Below are positions 43,347 to 51,286 of a stretch of 64,000 nt of DNA, one piece after another. The position numbers were made by a program, and so were the translations under genes. Below the pieces are notes generated by a model. That model did no database searches. It was given only the letters and a program-made list of their open reading frames with translations, and was not told the DNA's origin. The stretch is taken from positions 806,001-870,000 of the forward strand of contig NZ_LUAX01000007.1 of assembly GCF_001695575.1 (NCBI RefSeq). Direction: 5' to 3'. This stretch comes from Vibrio europaeus. Its GTDB lineage: Bacteria; Pseudomonadota; Gammaproteobacteria; Enterobacterales; Vibrionaceae. Each line of letters begins with the position of its first letter. Position 1 is the first letter of the stretch.

Positions 43347-44711
43347 ATGATGTTGTGGCACCCATCAATTTCTCTTATCCAACGTAAGCCTAAAGCTGGA
43401 CTAAAAGCATTTACAGTTCCCCCATTAGCATTAAGTGTGAGTTTTCTTTTGCTGATTGTGTGTGGAACGGCGTTGTTGAAATTACCCCTATCGACACATC
43501 AGCCTATCACATGGTTTGACAGCTTATTTACTGCTACTTCTGCCGTTACATTGACAGGTTTGGTTGTGGTAGATACAGGAACAGAGTTTACCTTGTTTGG
43601 TCAAATGATCATCGCGCTTTTAATTCAGTGTGGAGGGTTGGGATTGATGACATTTGCCATTGTTACTTTGATGGCTCTTGGAGGAAAAATTGGCTTTTTG
43701 GAACGTTCTATTGCGCGAGAAGCATTTAATCAAACTGACACCTCGACCATAGTTTCTACCGCCAAATCGGTGATCATCTTTGCGTTACTGATTGAGTCCA
43801 TAGGGATGGTTACTCTCAGCTGGTATTGGAGTTCAGAGTTGGGCTGGAAAACGAGCCTATTCCATGGATTCTTTTATACCATCAGTGCTTTTAACAATGC
43901 TGGCTTTGCCTTGAGTTCCGACAGCTTAATACCATACGTTGATGACCCAGTAGTCAATGTGACCATTACGGGGCTTTTTATTGCTGGTGGTTTAGGCTTT
44001 TCAGTATGGATGGACTTAAAGCGTCATCGAACTTGGTCAAAGTTGACGGTATACAGTCGTATGATGATTATTGGTACAGTGATAGTTAATTGTGTAGCTC
44101 TTATTGCCATCTATCTTATTGAATATGATAACCCTAACACGCTTGCTCCATTGAGTGAGGCAGGTAAATGGTGGGCAGCTTGGTTTCAGGCGGTCACTCC
44201 ACGAACTGCAGGGTTCAACACCTTAGCCATCGATCAACTAGAGGATGCAACTACAGCGATAATGTTGTTGTTAATGTTTATTGGTGGGGGATCAATGAGC
44301 ACGGCAAGTGGAGTAAAAGTTGTCACAGTGATGGTTTTAGTCCTCGCCACTTATTCGTATTTAAAACGCGATGAACAGGTGTGCATGTTCAAGCGAGAAA
44401 TAGCTAGAGAGACGATTATTAAATCTTTGGCACTTACAACAATCTCTGCCTCCGTGATTTGGCTAGCTATTTTCTCTCTACTTTTAAGCGAAGATGCGCC
44501 ACTTATCGACGTTGTTTTCGAGGCTGTCTCGGCTTTAGGAACTGTTGGTCTCTCAAGAGGGTTAACTGGTCAACTTTCTCCTGTTGGTGAAAGTGTGATT
44601 ATAGGTATGATGTTTATTGGTCGACTTGGACCACTAACTTTGGCTTATTTTTTGGCGATGCCGCGGCAAAGAAAAGTTCGCTATGCAGAAACTAAGTTAG
44701 CGATTGGCTAG
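43347..44711 (+). CDS. ktrB: Sodium-dependent potassium transporter KtrB
   Basis: An inner-membrane protein of 454 residues with four M-P-M repeats. The four selectivity-loop glycines are seen in SAVTLTGLVV, SAFNNAGFAL, TPRTAGFNTL and SALGTVGLSRG, the pattern of the Ktr/Trk/HKT superfamily. The GGGSMSTASGVKV segment corresponds to the flexible M2C gate. It imports potassium coupled to sodium with KtrA as regulatory ring. It ends the operon that begins at the KdpE-like regulator or at ktrA. Confidence 0.93.
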   Translation: MMLWHPSISLIQRKPKAGLKAFTVPPLALSVSFLLLIVCGTALLKLPLSTHQPITWFDSLFTATSAVTLTGLVVVDTGTEFTLFGQMIIALLIQCGGLGLMTFAIVTLMALGGKIGFLERSIAREAFNQTDTSTIVSTAKSVIIFALLIESIGMVTLSWYWSSELGWKTSLFHGFFYTISAFNNAGFALSSDSLIPYVDDPVVNVTITGLFIAGGLGFSVWMDLKRHRTWSKLTVYSRMMIIGTVIVNCVALIAIYLIEYDNPNTLAPLSEAGKWWAAWFQAVTPRTAGFNTLAIDQLEDATTAIMLLLMFIGGGSMSTASGVKVVTVMVLVLATYSYLKRDEQVCMFKREIARETIIKSLALTTISASVIWLAIFSLLLSEDAPLIDVVFEAVSALGTVGLSRGLTGQLSPVGESVIIGMMFIGRLGPLTLAYFLAMPRQRKVRYAETKLAIG

Positions 44712-44726
44712 CGATATGCAAAGGAA

Positions 44727-45575
44727 TTATGTTTTAAAATAGTCCCAAATCAGCTGTGCGACAGGGCCAAGCGCTGTGGTTTTTTTTCGCGCAACGTAGA
44801 TAGGTACGTTGAGTGGTTCAAAAGTTGGAACAGGGATGAGCCCTAGTTCATGCTCGGTTTCATGTGTGGCGAGTCGTCCCCAACCTAAGCCACTTTTTAT
44901 CAGCGACTTTTTTGTTTGATGATCAGAGACATACCACTGCAAGGCTTGCTTGACGATCCCCGAGTCTGGGTTTGACTTGTAGGATGATTTAACCACGACT
45001 TGCGGGTATTCATACAAATCACTCTGTTTGATTTCGTCTAGCTTAGCCAAAGGGAACTGGTCTGAAATGAATACGGGCAAGCTCAGGTTATCAATGCGCT
45101 GATACTCCACCAACTCTTGGTTTAGCTCTCTTACGGCATAAATACCGATATCCACTTTATCATCCAACAACATACGTTCGCCTGAGGCGGTTTCAATGTC
45201 TAGATGAATCACAGTTTCTGGGTAGGATTGCTTAATGTGTTTGAGAAGCTCGGTTACTTTGTCGGTCGGGAAGATCGCACTAATACTGATTTCGAGTTCA
45301 CTTTCGACTTCACTGTTCATCTGACGCGCGAACAGGTCGAACTCGTTGGCAGCATCGAGCAACCGCTGGATTTTTTGCAGCAGAACTTTTCCTTCTCTGG
45401 TAAGAGTCGGGCGGTAAGTGTCACGATCAAAAATCTCTATTTGATAGTGATCTTCAACCTGCTTAACGGAATAAGACACCGCGCTACGCGCTTTAAATAG
45501 CTTTTCGCTTGCTTTGCGAAAGCTACCTTCCTGATGAATCACGTTAACAACGTGCAAATGTTCTAAGGCAATCAT
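44727..45575 (-). CDS. LysR-family transcriptional regulator
   Basis: A protein of 282 residues. The N-terminal helix-turn-helix is around residues 1-60 (VIHQEGSFRKASEKLFKARSAVSYSVKQVE, given here as positions 12-41). An effector domain follows from about residue 88. It is divergent from the dehalogenase-like and SDR genes across 160 bases, the classic arrangement for a LysR regulator and its targets. The inducer is unknown. Confidence 0.9.
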   Translation of the reverse strand: MIALEHLHVVNVIHQEGSFRKASEKLFKARSAVSYSVKQVEDHYQIEIFDRDTYRPTLTREGKVLLQKIQRLLDAANEFDLFARQMNSEVESELEISISAIFPTDKVTELLKHIKQSYPETVIHLDIETASGERMLLDDKVDIGIYAVRELNQELVEYQRIDNLSLPVFISDQFPLAKLDEIKQSDLYEYPQVVVKSSYKSNPDSGIVKQALQWYVSDHQTKKSLIKSGLGWGRLATHETEHELGLIPVPTFEPLNVPIYVARKKTTALGPVAQLIWDYFKT

Positions 45576-45735
45576 GGTCTAATAATATGACCGTTGTGGT
45601 CTAAAAGCTATGCTTTTTTCGTTCATGTTTCTCTTCTAAAGTAACTCCATCGCCAGAAAATACTCAGCTTAACCAAGCGGTTTGTTCGTACTGGCAGAAG
45701 ATGGCCAACTATTTTGAACATTTAGGAGTGAGACT

Positions 45736-46725
45736 ATGACTTTCCAGATTTTAACGACCCCAGATAGCGCATTTGTCGACCTACCTGACTACCCATTTGC
45801 CCCTAACTATGTCGAGGTTGAGGGAATGCAAATGCACTTCATTGATGAGGGAGAAAAGGACGCTCAGGTTATTTTTCTGCTTCATGGTCAGCCTTCGTGG
45901 AGCTATCTCTATCGCCATATGGTGCCTGTGCTCGTGAAGGCAGGGTATCGTGTCATTGCCCCTGACCTCATTGGCTTTGGTAAGTCTGAAAAGCCAGCGA
46001 CAAGTGATGTGCATACCTACGCGAATCATGTCCGTTGGATGACAAGTTTTATTCGTCAAATTGGTGTTCGCCACGGTGCGGCATTCATGCAGGATTGGGG
46101 TGGAATGATTGGCTTACGCGCTTTAGCGAATGAACCTCAATGGTTAGATCGCTTGGTGGTAGCCAATACTGCTCTCGCTGAGATGAACGGCTTAGAAAAG
46201 TTTATGGTGCCAAAAGTGTTGAAGGTCATGGCTGCTGCTGCGGGTAAAGCAACGCTCGATAAGTTGTCAAACAAGATCAACTACGGCAATTGGGCTGGAT
46301 ACTTCAGACATAGCGAACAGCTAGAGATTGGCAAAGTCATCCAAATATTGACGACCAAAGAGCTGAGTAGTGAAGAAATGCGAGCCTACGATGCACCGTT
46401 CCCGTCATCTGAGTTCTATGCAGCACCACGAAAAATGCCTGAAATCGTTGCCGCTGAACTTGATGAAGTGAATAAGGATTGGAAAAAACTCAAGCAGTGG
46501 AACAAGCCTGTGTTGACGCTATTTAGCGATCAAGACCCATTCCTTGCAGGGCAAGGTTACGACGAGAAATTCCAGAACAATTTCCCTGGCGCTTCGGGTC
46601 AACCACATATCACGATAAACAACGCATCCCACTTTTTACAAGAAGATCAATCAGTCCAGCTAGCCAACAAAATGGTCGATTGGTTAGAGCAAACTCAATA
46701 TAAACAAGAGAAGGTAACAGCATGA
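45736..46725 (+). CDS. Haloalkane dehalogenase-like alpha/beta hydrolase (HLD-I type)
   Basis: A protein of 329 residues with the haloalkane dehalogenase layout. HGQPSWSYLYRHM is the oxyanion-hole segment, Asp-120 in MQDWGG is the nucleophile, and Trp-121 is one halide-stabilising residue. FSDQDPF supplies a candidate acid and NNASHFLQED the catalytic His. In Xanthobacter DhlA the corresponding motifs are nearly the same. The enzyme would convert halogenated alkanes to alcohols by hydrolysis. The start has GGAG upstream, and the stop overlaps the SDR gene by four bases. Substrate range and true dehalogenase activity remain to be shown. Confidence 0.85.
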   Translation: MTFQILTTPDSAFVDLPDYPFAPNYVEVEGMQMHFIDEGEKDAQVIFLLHGQPSWSYLYRHMVPVLVKAGYRVIAPDLIGFGKSEKPATSDVHTYANHVRWMTSFIRQIGVRHGAAFMQDWGGMIGLRALANEPQWLDRLVVANTALAEMNGLEKFMVPKVLKVMAAAAGKATLDKLSNKINYGNWAGYFRHSEQLEIGKVIQILTTKELSSEEMRAYDAPFPSSEFYAAPRKMPEIVAAELDEVNKDWKKLKQWNKPVLTLFSDQDPFLAGQGYDEKFQNNFPGASGQPHITINNASHFLQEDQSVQLANKMVDWLEQTQYKQEKVTA

Positions 46726-47324
46726 AAGTATTAGCAATTGGAGCAAATGGTGTCATTGGACAAGCCGTCGTTAACCAACTGAGTCAGAATCATCAAGTGA
46801 TAGCGGTTGGGCATAGCCGTGGAGAGGTTACCGTCGATATTGAAGACCAAGCGTCGATCAGAGCTTTGTTTGAGCAAGTTGGTCAGGTAGATGCGATTGT
46901 TTCTATGGCGGGTAACGGTGAAATGGGCAGCATCGCCGACATGCCAAGCTCAGGCTATGCGGAGGTTTTGAAGGGTAAGCTGATGGGACAGGTTAACCTC
47001 GTTCGTATAGGTCTGGAATATTTGAAAGAGGGAGGTTCTATTACCTTAACTTCTGGTCAGGCTGCCAACTACCCAATGGCGGGTACAGCGGCGATTTCTA
47101 TTGGTGTAGCGGGTATTAATGCGTTTGTCGGTGTTGCTGCCTTAGAGCTTGAAGAGGGCAAGCGTATCAATGCGGTCAGCCCTGCTGTGGTTAAAGAGAC
47201 TATAGAGCAATGGGGTGTTGATAGCAGCACAGGAATTCCTGCAAGTGAAGTGGCTAAATTCTATCAACACAGTATTGAAGGGAGTGACAACGGACAAATC
47301 TTTGATGCTGTTTTAGCTCACTAG
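46722..47324 (+). CDS. Short-chain dehydrogenase-like protein lacking the YxxxK catalytic pair
   Basis: A Rossmann protein of 200 residues, shorter than a typical SDR (about 250). GANGVIGQAV gives the dinucleotide motif, and SMAGNGEMGS and TLTSGQAANYP follow the SDR pattern with Ser-121. At the place of the Tyr-x-x-x-Lys pair the sequence reads TAAISIGVAG, so both catalytic residues are missing. It is translationally coupled to the dehalogenase-like gene. It may bind NAD(P) without classical SDR chemistry, or act on another reaction. Confidence 0.8.
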   Translation: MKVLAIGANGVIGQAVVNQLSQNHQVIAVGHSRGEVTVDIEDQASIRALFEQVGQVDAIVSMAGNGEMGSIADMPSSGYAEVLKGKLMGQVNLVRIGLEYLKEGGSITLTSGQAANYPMAGTAAISIGVAGINAFVGVAALELEEGKRINAVSPAVVKETIEQWGVDSSTGIPASEVAKFYQHSIEGSDNGQIFDAVLAH

Positions 47325-47343
47325 TATTAACAAATGCAAAACG

Positions 47344-47368
47344 CCCAACAGATGGTATGTCTGTTGGG
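47344..47368. terminator. Hairpin between convergent genes
   Basis: CCCAACAGA and TCTGTTGGG form a nine-pair stem with a seven-base loop between the SDR and deformylase genes. The T tract is short, so strength is uncertain. Confidence 0.65.
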
Positions 47369-47398
47369 TTGAGTTAAGGCTACTATTAATAAACATCG

Positions 47399-47911
47399 CT
47401 ATGATGCTTTGGCTTGAGCTTTAACGTACTTCTTTACTTTCTTCATTGCCATTTGGCGTTTCAGGGGTGACAGGTAGTCGATAAATAGATTACCAGAGAG
47501 GTGGTCTATTTCGTGCTGCATCACAATGGCTAGGAACTCATCACTTTCAACTGTGATCGGATTTCCCTCTCGATCCAGCGCGGACACAACCACAGAAGTA
47601 AAACGTTCAACTTCAGCGTAGTAATCGGGCACAGACAGGCATCCCTCTTGACCAAAGGCTTTGTTTTCACCACTGATGACTTCAGGGTTAACTAGGATTA
47701 GTGGTTCATCTCTGTTATCTGAAAGGTCAATGATCACCACCGCTTCTTTACGACCTACCTGTGTAGATGCCAAACCAATCCCGTTGTCAGTCGCATATAG
47801 GGTTTCGAGCATATCGTCGATTAGAGTTTGTATTGACGCAATGTCCGTGACTCTTTCAGCGGTTATCTTGAGGCGCGGATCTGGGGCAGTGAGAATATCT
47901 AATAGGGCCAT
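47399..47911 (-). CDS. def: Peptide deformylase
   Basis: A protein of 170 residues with the three metal motifs: GIGLASTQ (about 45-52), EGCLSVP (about 89-95) holding the Cys ligand, and QHEIDHLSG (about 131-139) with the two His ligands and catalytic Glu. It removes the formyl group from nascent proteins. It is separate from the fmt-def locus that most bacteria have, so it is likely an extra copy. The downstream-to-upstream neighbour on the same strand is an acetyltransferase (23-base gap). Confidence 0.93.
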   Translation of the reverse strand: MALLDILTAPDPRLKITAERVTDIASIQTLIDDMLETLYATDNGIGLASTQVGRKEAVVIIDLSDNRDEPLILVNPEVISGENKAFGQEGCLSVPDYYAEVERFTSVVVSALDREGNPITVESDEFLAIVMQHEIDHLSGNLFIDYLSPLKRQMAMKKVKKYVKAQAKAS

Positions 47912-47934
47912 TTCTTCATTCTTACTAAATTAAA

Positions 47935-48390
47935 TCATAGGGTTAGTTTAAAACCTTCATGACTTGCTTTAAAGCCTAATTGCTCGTAGAACCTGATTGC
48001 GTCTGGACGAAGTTTGTCGCTGGTGAGTTGAACCATGCTACAACCTTTCTTTCTCGCAAGCTCTATAGCATGTTCGAACATACGTTCTCCGAAGCCCAAA
48101 CCTCGGTATGTTTCATGGATTCGAACACCTTCAATAAGGCAGCGCCAGCTACCAATATGAGTGAGATAAGGAATAAACGTTAGTTGTAGCATGCCGACAA
48201 GTTGATTTTGTTTCTCTACCACCAGTAGAAGGTTGTTTGGGTCTGCATCAATTGCCTCGAAAGCATCGATGTAGGCATTGTTCAAAGGCAGGGAAGGGTC
48301 TTCTCTTTTGTTACCTAATACGTCGTTGGCAAGTAGTGATACAAGATGCTCCAAGTCACTCATAACTGCTGTTCTGTAGTCTAGTTGCAT
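47935..48390 (-). CDS. GNAT-family N-acetyltransferase
   Basis: A protein of 151 residues. The acetyl-CoA loop is in ETYRGLGFGERMFEHAI (about 96-112) and the fold ends FYEQLGFKASHEGF. The ATG at 48390 is chosen since GGAGG lies six bases upstream. It precedes the deformylase gene by 23 bases on the same strand and may be cotranscribed with it; a link between deformylation and acetylation of N-termini is only speculation. Confidence 0.85.
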   Translation of the reverse strand: MQLDYRTAVMSDLEHLVSLLANDVLGNKREDPSLPLNNAYIDAFEAIDADPNNLLLVVEKQNQLVGMLQLTFIPYLTHIGSWRCLIEGVRIHETYRGLGFGERMFEHAIELARKKGCSMVQLTSDKLRPDAIRFYEQLGFKASHEGFKLTL

Positions 48391-48582
48391 TTCGGCCTCC
48401 TTCATGTTCGGTTCACTAACTTACAGAAAAGACGACTCTTTGGCTATTCACAGGATACTGAAACTCTAGAACAACACCTTAACTGCCTTGGGCGCATAGA
48501 GCATGAGATAGATCAGATGAGTCTATGTTTTAAGCTCATTTTGATGCATATTGAAGTTCAACAAATGAACAATGGAGGTAAA

Positions 48583-49116
48583 ATGGGGACGTCAGTTTTT
48601 CTTAGCTACCCAAACGCATATACCCAATGCCAACTTGATTTCATTTCTGCTCTCTCTTGTTATCTCACTGAACGTGGCTACTCACCAAGAACGTTAGGCG
48701 TAACAGACTACGATTTGGATGCACCGCTGAAGTCGATACGACGTTTGATGTCGGAATCTAATGGTCTGATTACGGTCGCTTTTCGTCGCTATTATGTTGA
48801 GCAGGGGGCTGCGAAACCTGGGAGCTCGTCAGAGTACGATATCAGCAAGCAGTGGTTTACTAGCCCATACAGTCAAATTGAGCCTGCCATGGCATTCCAG
48901 TTGGGGTTGCCTGTGTTGATCTTGCGTGAAAGCCGAGTCATCGCGGATGGAATCTTAGATAAAGGCGTTCTTGGTACGTATATGCCGGAATTTCATCTGG
49001 GTGGCTCATGTGCTCAATATCTTCACTCGCGTGAATTCAATCAGCTGATTAGGAAATGGGAATCTCAGGTCGAAAGGGTCGTCGAAAACCGTGGCAATCC
49101 ACCTGTTCTCTATTAA
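48583..49116 (+). CDS. Orphan TIR/nucleoside-deoxyribosyltransferase-like protein
   Basis: A soluble protein of 177 residues. It opens with a beta-strand SVFLSYPN and contains SPYSQIEPAMAFQLGLPVL (about 107-125), where a Ser-rich loop is followed by a conserved-looking Glu, as in TIR and deoxyribosyltransferase-like domains that cleave N-glycosidic bonds such as in NAD. The alternating strands and helices match that flavodoxin-like fold. I do not recognise a named family. GGAGG lies four bases before the ATG at 48583; an in-frame ATG further upstream at 48385 lacks a site. It has no partner gene. Confidence 0.65.
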   Translation: MGTSVFLSYPNAYTQCQLDFISALSCYLTERGYSPRTLGVTDYDLDAPLKSIRRLMSESNGLITVAFRRYYVEQGAAKPGSSSEYDISKQWFTSPYSQIEPAMAFQLGLPVLILRESRVIADGILDKGVLGTYMPEFHLGGSCAQYLHSREFNQLIRKWESQVERVVENRGNPPVLY

Positions 49117-49333
49117 GGACAGCAGTGAATAGAACTTTTGCAATTGGTTTTTATGCCATGCCTCTAAAGTCTATTCACGCTTTTAACGCCTACTTTCACA
49201 AAATTTCTCTTCGTCTATTCCACAAATCTGATACAGATAGCTTTATTAATAAAATGTAGTGATGTTTTATATGCTTTGTTAATGGTGTTTGCGCTCTAAC
49301 AGAGCCAGACATTTAGCTAGTAGGAATATCTTT

Positions 49334-51286
49334 GTGAATCAGATGCTTGGTAGAGACTCTTCGGTTTCTGATACCGAACCAATGACGAAAAAAACGCATC
49401 GTGCCAAGTTTAAGTGGCGGGGCATCGAAGTGCGACTGGGTCTCGCGTTGGCAATGCTATCGATGACAACGTTACTGCTCGCCCTTTTTAGTTCGACCAC
49501 TTATGACAAGCTAGAAAGCGCGTTGCTTGAGCTCAAGGAAAAAGAAATCCCAGCTCTTGAGCAGGCGGCTAGGCTAAACGATATGGTGCGTTTGGTGATC
49601 ACGGACTCGTCTCAACTGGTCGCAGCCGATTCGAACCTTGAAAGGCGTAATGCCATGGTTCGTATTGAAGACAGCATAGAAGAGATGAACCAAGTTCTTG
49701 CCCACTTTCCTGAGTACCATGCTTATTTTAAAGACTTGATTATGCAGGTGAGTAACAGCCTGAGTTTGCTTTATCAAAGTGGTGAAGAATCGCGGCAGCT
49801 CAACAAAGAGTTACGCAACCTGTTGGAAGGTTTTTATCCTCTCTTACAGCAAGTGAGTGAAGAGCTTGATAGCTTACCTGCGGAGCAAAAGTCTCGTCTG
49901 CAGTACAGCCAGCTAAAGGCGTTGTTGTTCTATCAATTAGGTTTGGTTGAGAAGCTTTATAACGATGGCAGCTTCAACGAGTTGGATTACACAACCTATC
50001 GTCTAGAGCAATTGGGCCAAGATTGGTTTAGCTTGTGGCTCGAAAGTGGGCTCGCTGAATCTTTGCCTGCGCTTGATGAAAAGCTCTCGGTTATTTACAC
50101 CCTTGCCTCTCGCTCAAGCCGTTTAGTTCAGCTCAAGAATCAAGCGTTGGAGCATTACTATCAGCAGGAATTTTTACTTGAAAACAGCCGTAAATACCTG
50201 CATCAACTCTCCGTTCAAATAGAGCGAAATACGTCAAACGTTAACTTAGAAATTGATTCGTCGATTGCCCATGTACAAGCCTCATTAGCTTCAAATCGCA
50301 CCTTCTCGCTTGCTCTCTCGGTGTTTAGTCTATTTGCCGCAGCTGGGATCGCGTGGTTCTACGTACGTAAGAATATTTTGGAGCGCCTGCTTAACCTTAG
50401 AGACGATATGTTTGCCATCTCAACAGGGCACTTGGATACCCAGATCGAGTTAAAAGGGCAGGATGAAATAACCCAAATGGCGAAGTCTCTACAAGTGTTC
50501 CAAGCTACCGCAAAAGTAGTGAAAAAAACCAATCAAAAACTGGAAGCTGAAGTCGAAGAGCGCAGGCTGGCAGAAGAGAAACTTCGCGTCACTCAAGATG
50601 AGCTGGTTCAAGCTGGCAAGCTGGCCGCATTGGGGCAATTGAGTGTTGGAATTACTCATGAAATAAACCAACCTTTAACCGCGATCAGTAGTCATACTCG
50701 CAGCGCGCAAAAGTGGCTGGAGCAAGAGCGCGCAGATAAAGCCACCCAGAATCTGCACAAAATAGAAACCCTGCTGGGCAAAGTCGCGGCTCTGACGCGT
50801 CACTTGAAAGCCTTCTCACGCAAGAGCGATGGTAAAGTGAGCTCGGTAGCGGTGATGCCTGTCGTCAACGATGCGATAGAGCTCTTTGCCAATAAGCAGA
50901 TCCCGATAGTGCTCGACTGTAATCTCTCTTCTTGTGAGAGTGTTCGAGCAAATCCGATTCGCTTAGAGCAAGTGTTAGTTAACTTAATCAGCAATGCGAT
51001 TGATGCCGTAGAACAAACCCCTGAGCCGCTTATTTCGGTGTCTGTCTCTAGAGCAGGAGAAGAGGTTACTATTGCGGTTAAAGACAATGGCAAAGGCATA
51101 CTTGCTGACGATATTTCTCATATTTTCGACCCATTTTATACCCGTAAAGAGGTGGGTAAGGGCTTAGGATTAGGGCTCTCTATCGCTTTTAATATCATCA
51201 AAGATTTTGGTGGTTCAATTCGGGTTAACTCACAGCCGCAGCAGGGTAGTGAGTTTGTTGTTCATTTAGAAGGCGCAAGAACATGA
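49334..51286 (+). CDS. Sensor histidine kinase, PgtB/DctB-like
   Basis: A protein of 650 residues. A membrane segment near residues 35-55 and a second near 315-335 bracket a long helical periplasmic domain (about 55-315). Then come HAMP, a coiled coil, the kinase core with His in GITHEINQPLTAI, and an ATPase domain with NLISNAIDAVEQ and GLGLGLSIAFNII. The layout fits PgtB, the phosphoglycerate sensor, and DctB. I propose a GTG start at 49334, preceded by TAGGA at eight bases, since the in-frame TTG at 49289 and ATGs at 49343 and 49382 have poorer signals. It overlaps the response regulator gene by four bases. Confidence 0.85.
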   Translation: MNQMLGRDSSVSDTEPMTKKTHRAKFKWRGIEVRLGLALAMLSMTTLLLALFSSTTYDKLESALLELKEKEIPALEQAARLNDMVRLVITDSSQLVAADSNLERRNAMVRIEDSIEEMNQVLAHFPEYHAYFKDLIMQVSNSLSLLYQSGEESRQLNKELRNLLEGFYPLLQQVSEELDSLPAEQKSRLQYSQLKALLFYQLGLVEKLYNDGSFNELDYTTYRLEQLGQDWFSLWLESGLAESLPALDEKLSVIYTLASRSSRLVQLKNQALEHYYQQEFLLENSRKYLHQLSVQIERNTSNVNLEIDSSIAHVQASLASNRTFSLALSVFSLFAAAGIAWFYVRKNILERLLNLRDDMFAISTGHLDTQIELKGQDEITQMAKSLQVFQATAKVVKKTNQKLEAEVEERRLAEEKLRVTQDELVQAGKLAALGQLSVGITHEINQPLTAISSHTRSAQKWLEQERADKATQNLHKIETLLGKVAALTRHLKAFSRKSDGKVSSVAVMPVVNDAIELFANKQIPIVLDCNLSSCESVRANPIRLEQVLVNLISNAIDAVEQTPEPLISVSVSRAGEEVTIAVKDNGKGILADDISHIFDPFYTRKEVGKGLGLGLSIAFNIIKDFGGSIRVNSQPQQGSEFVVHLEGART

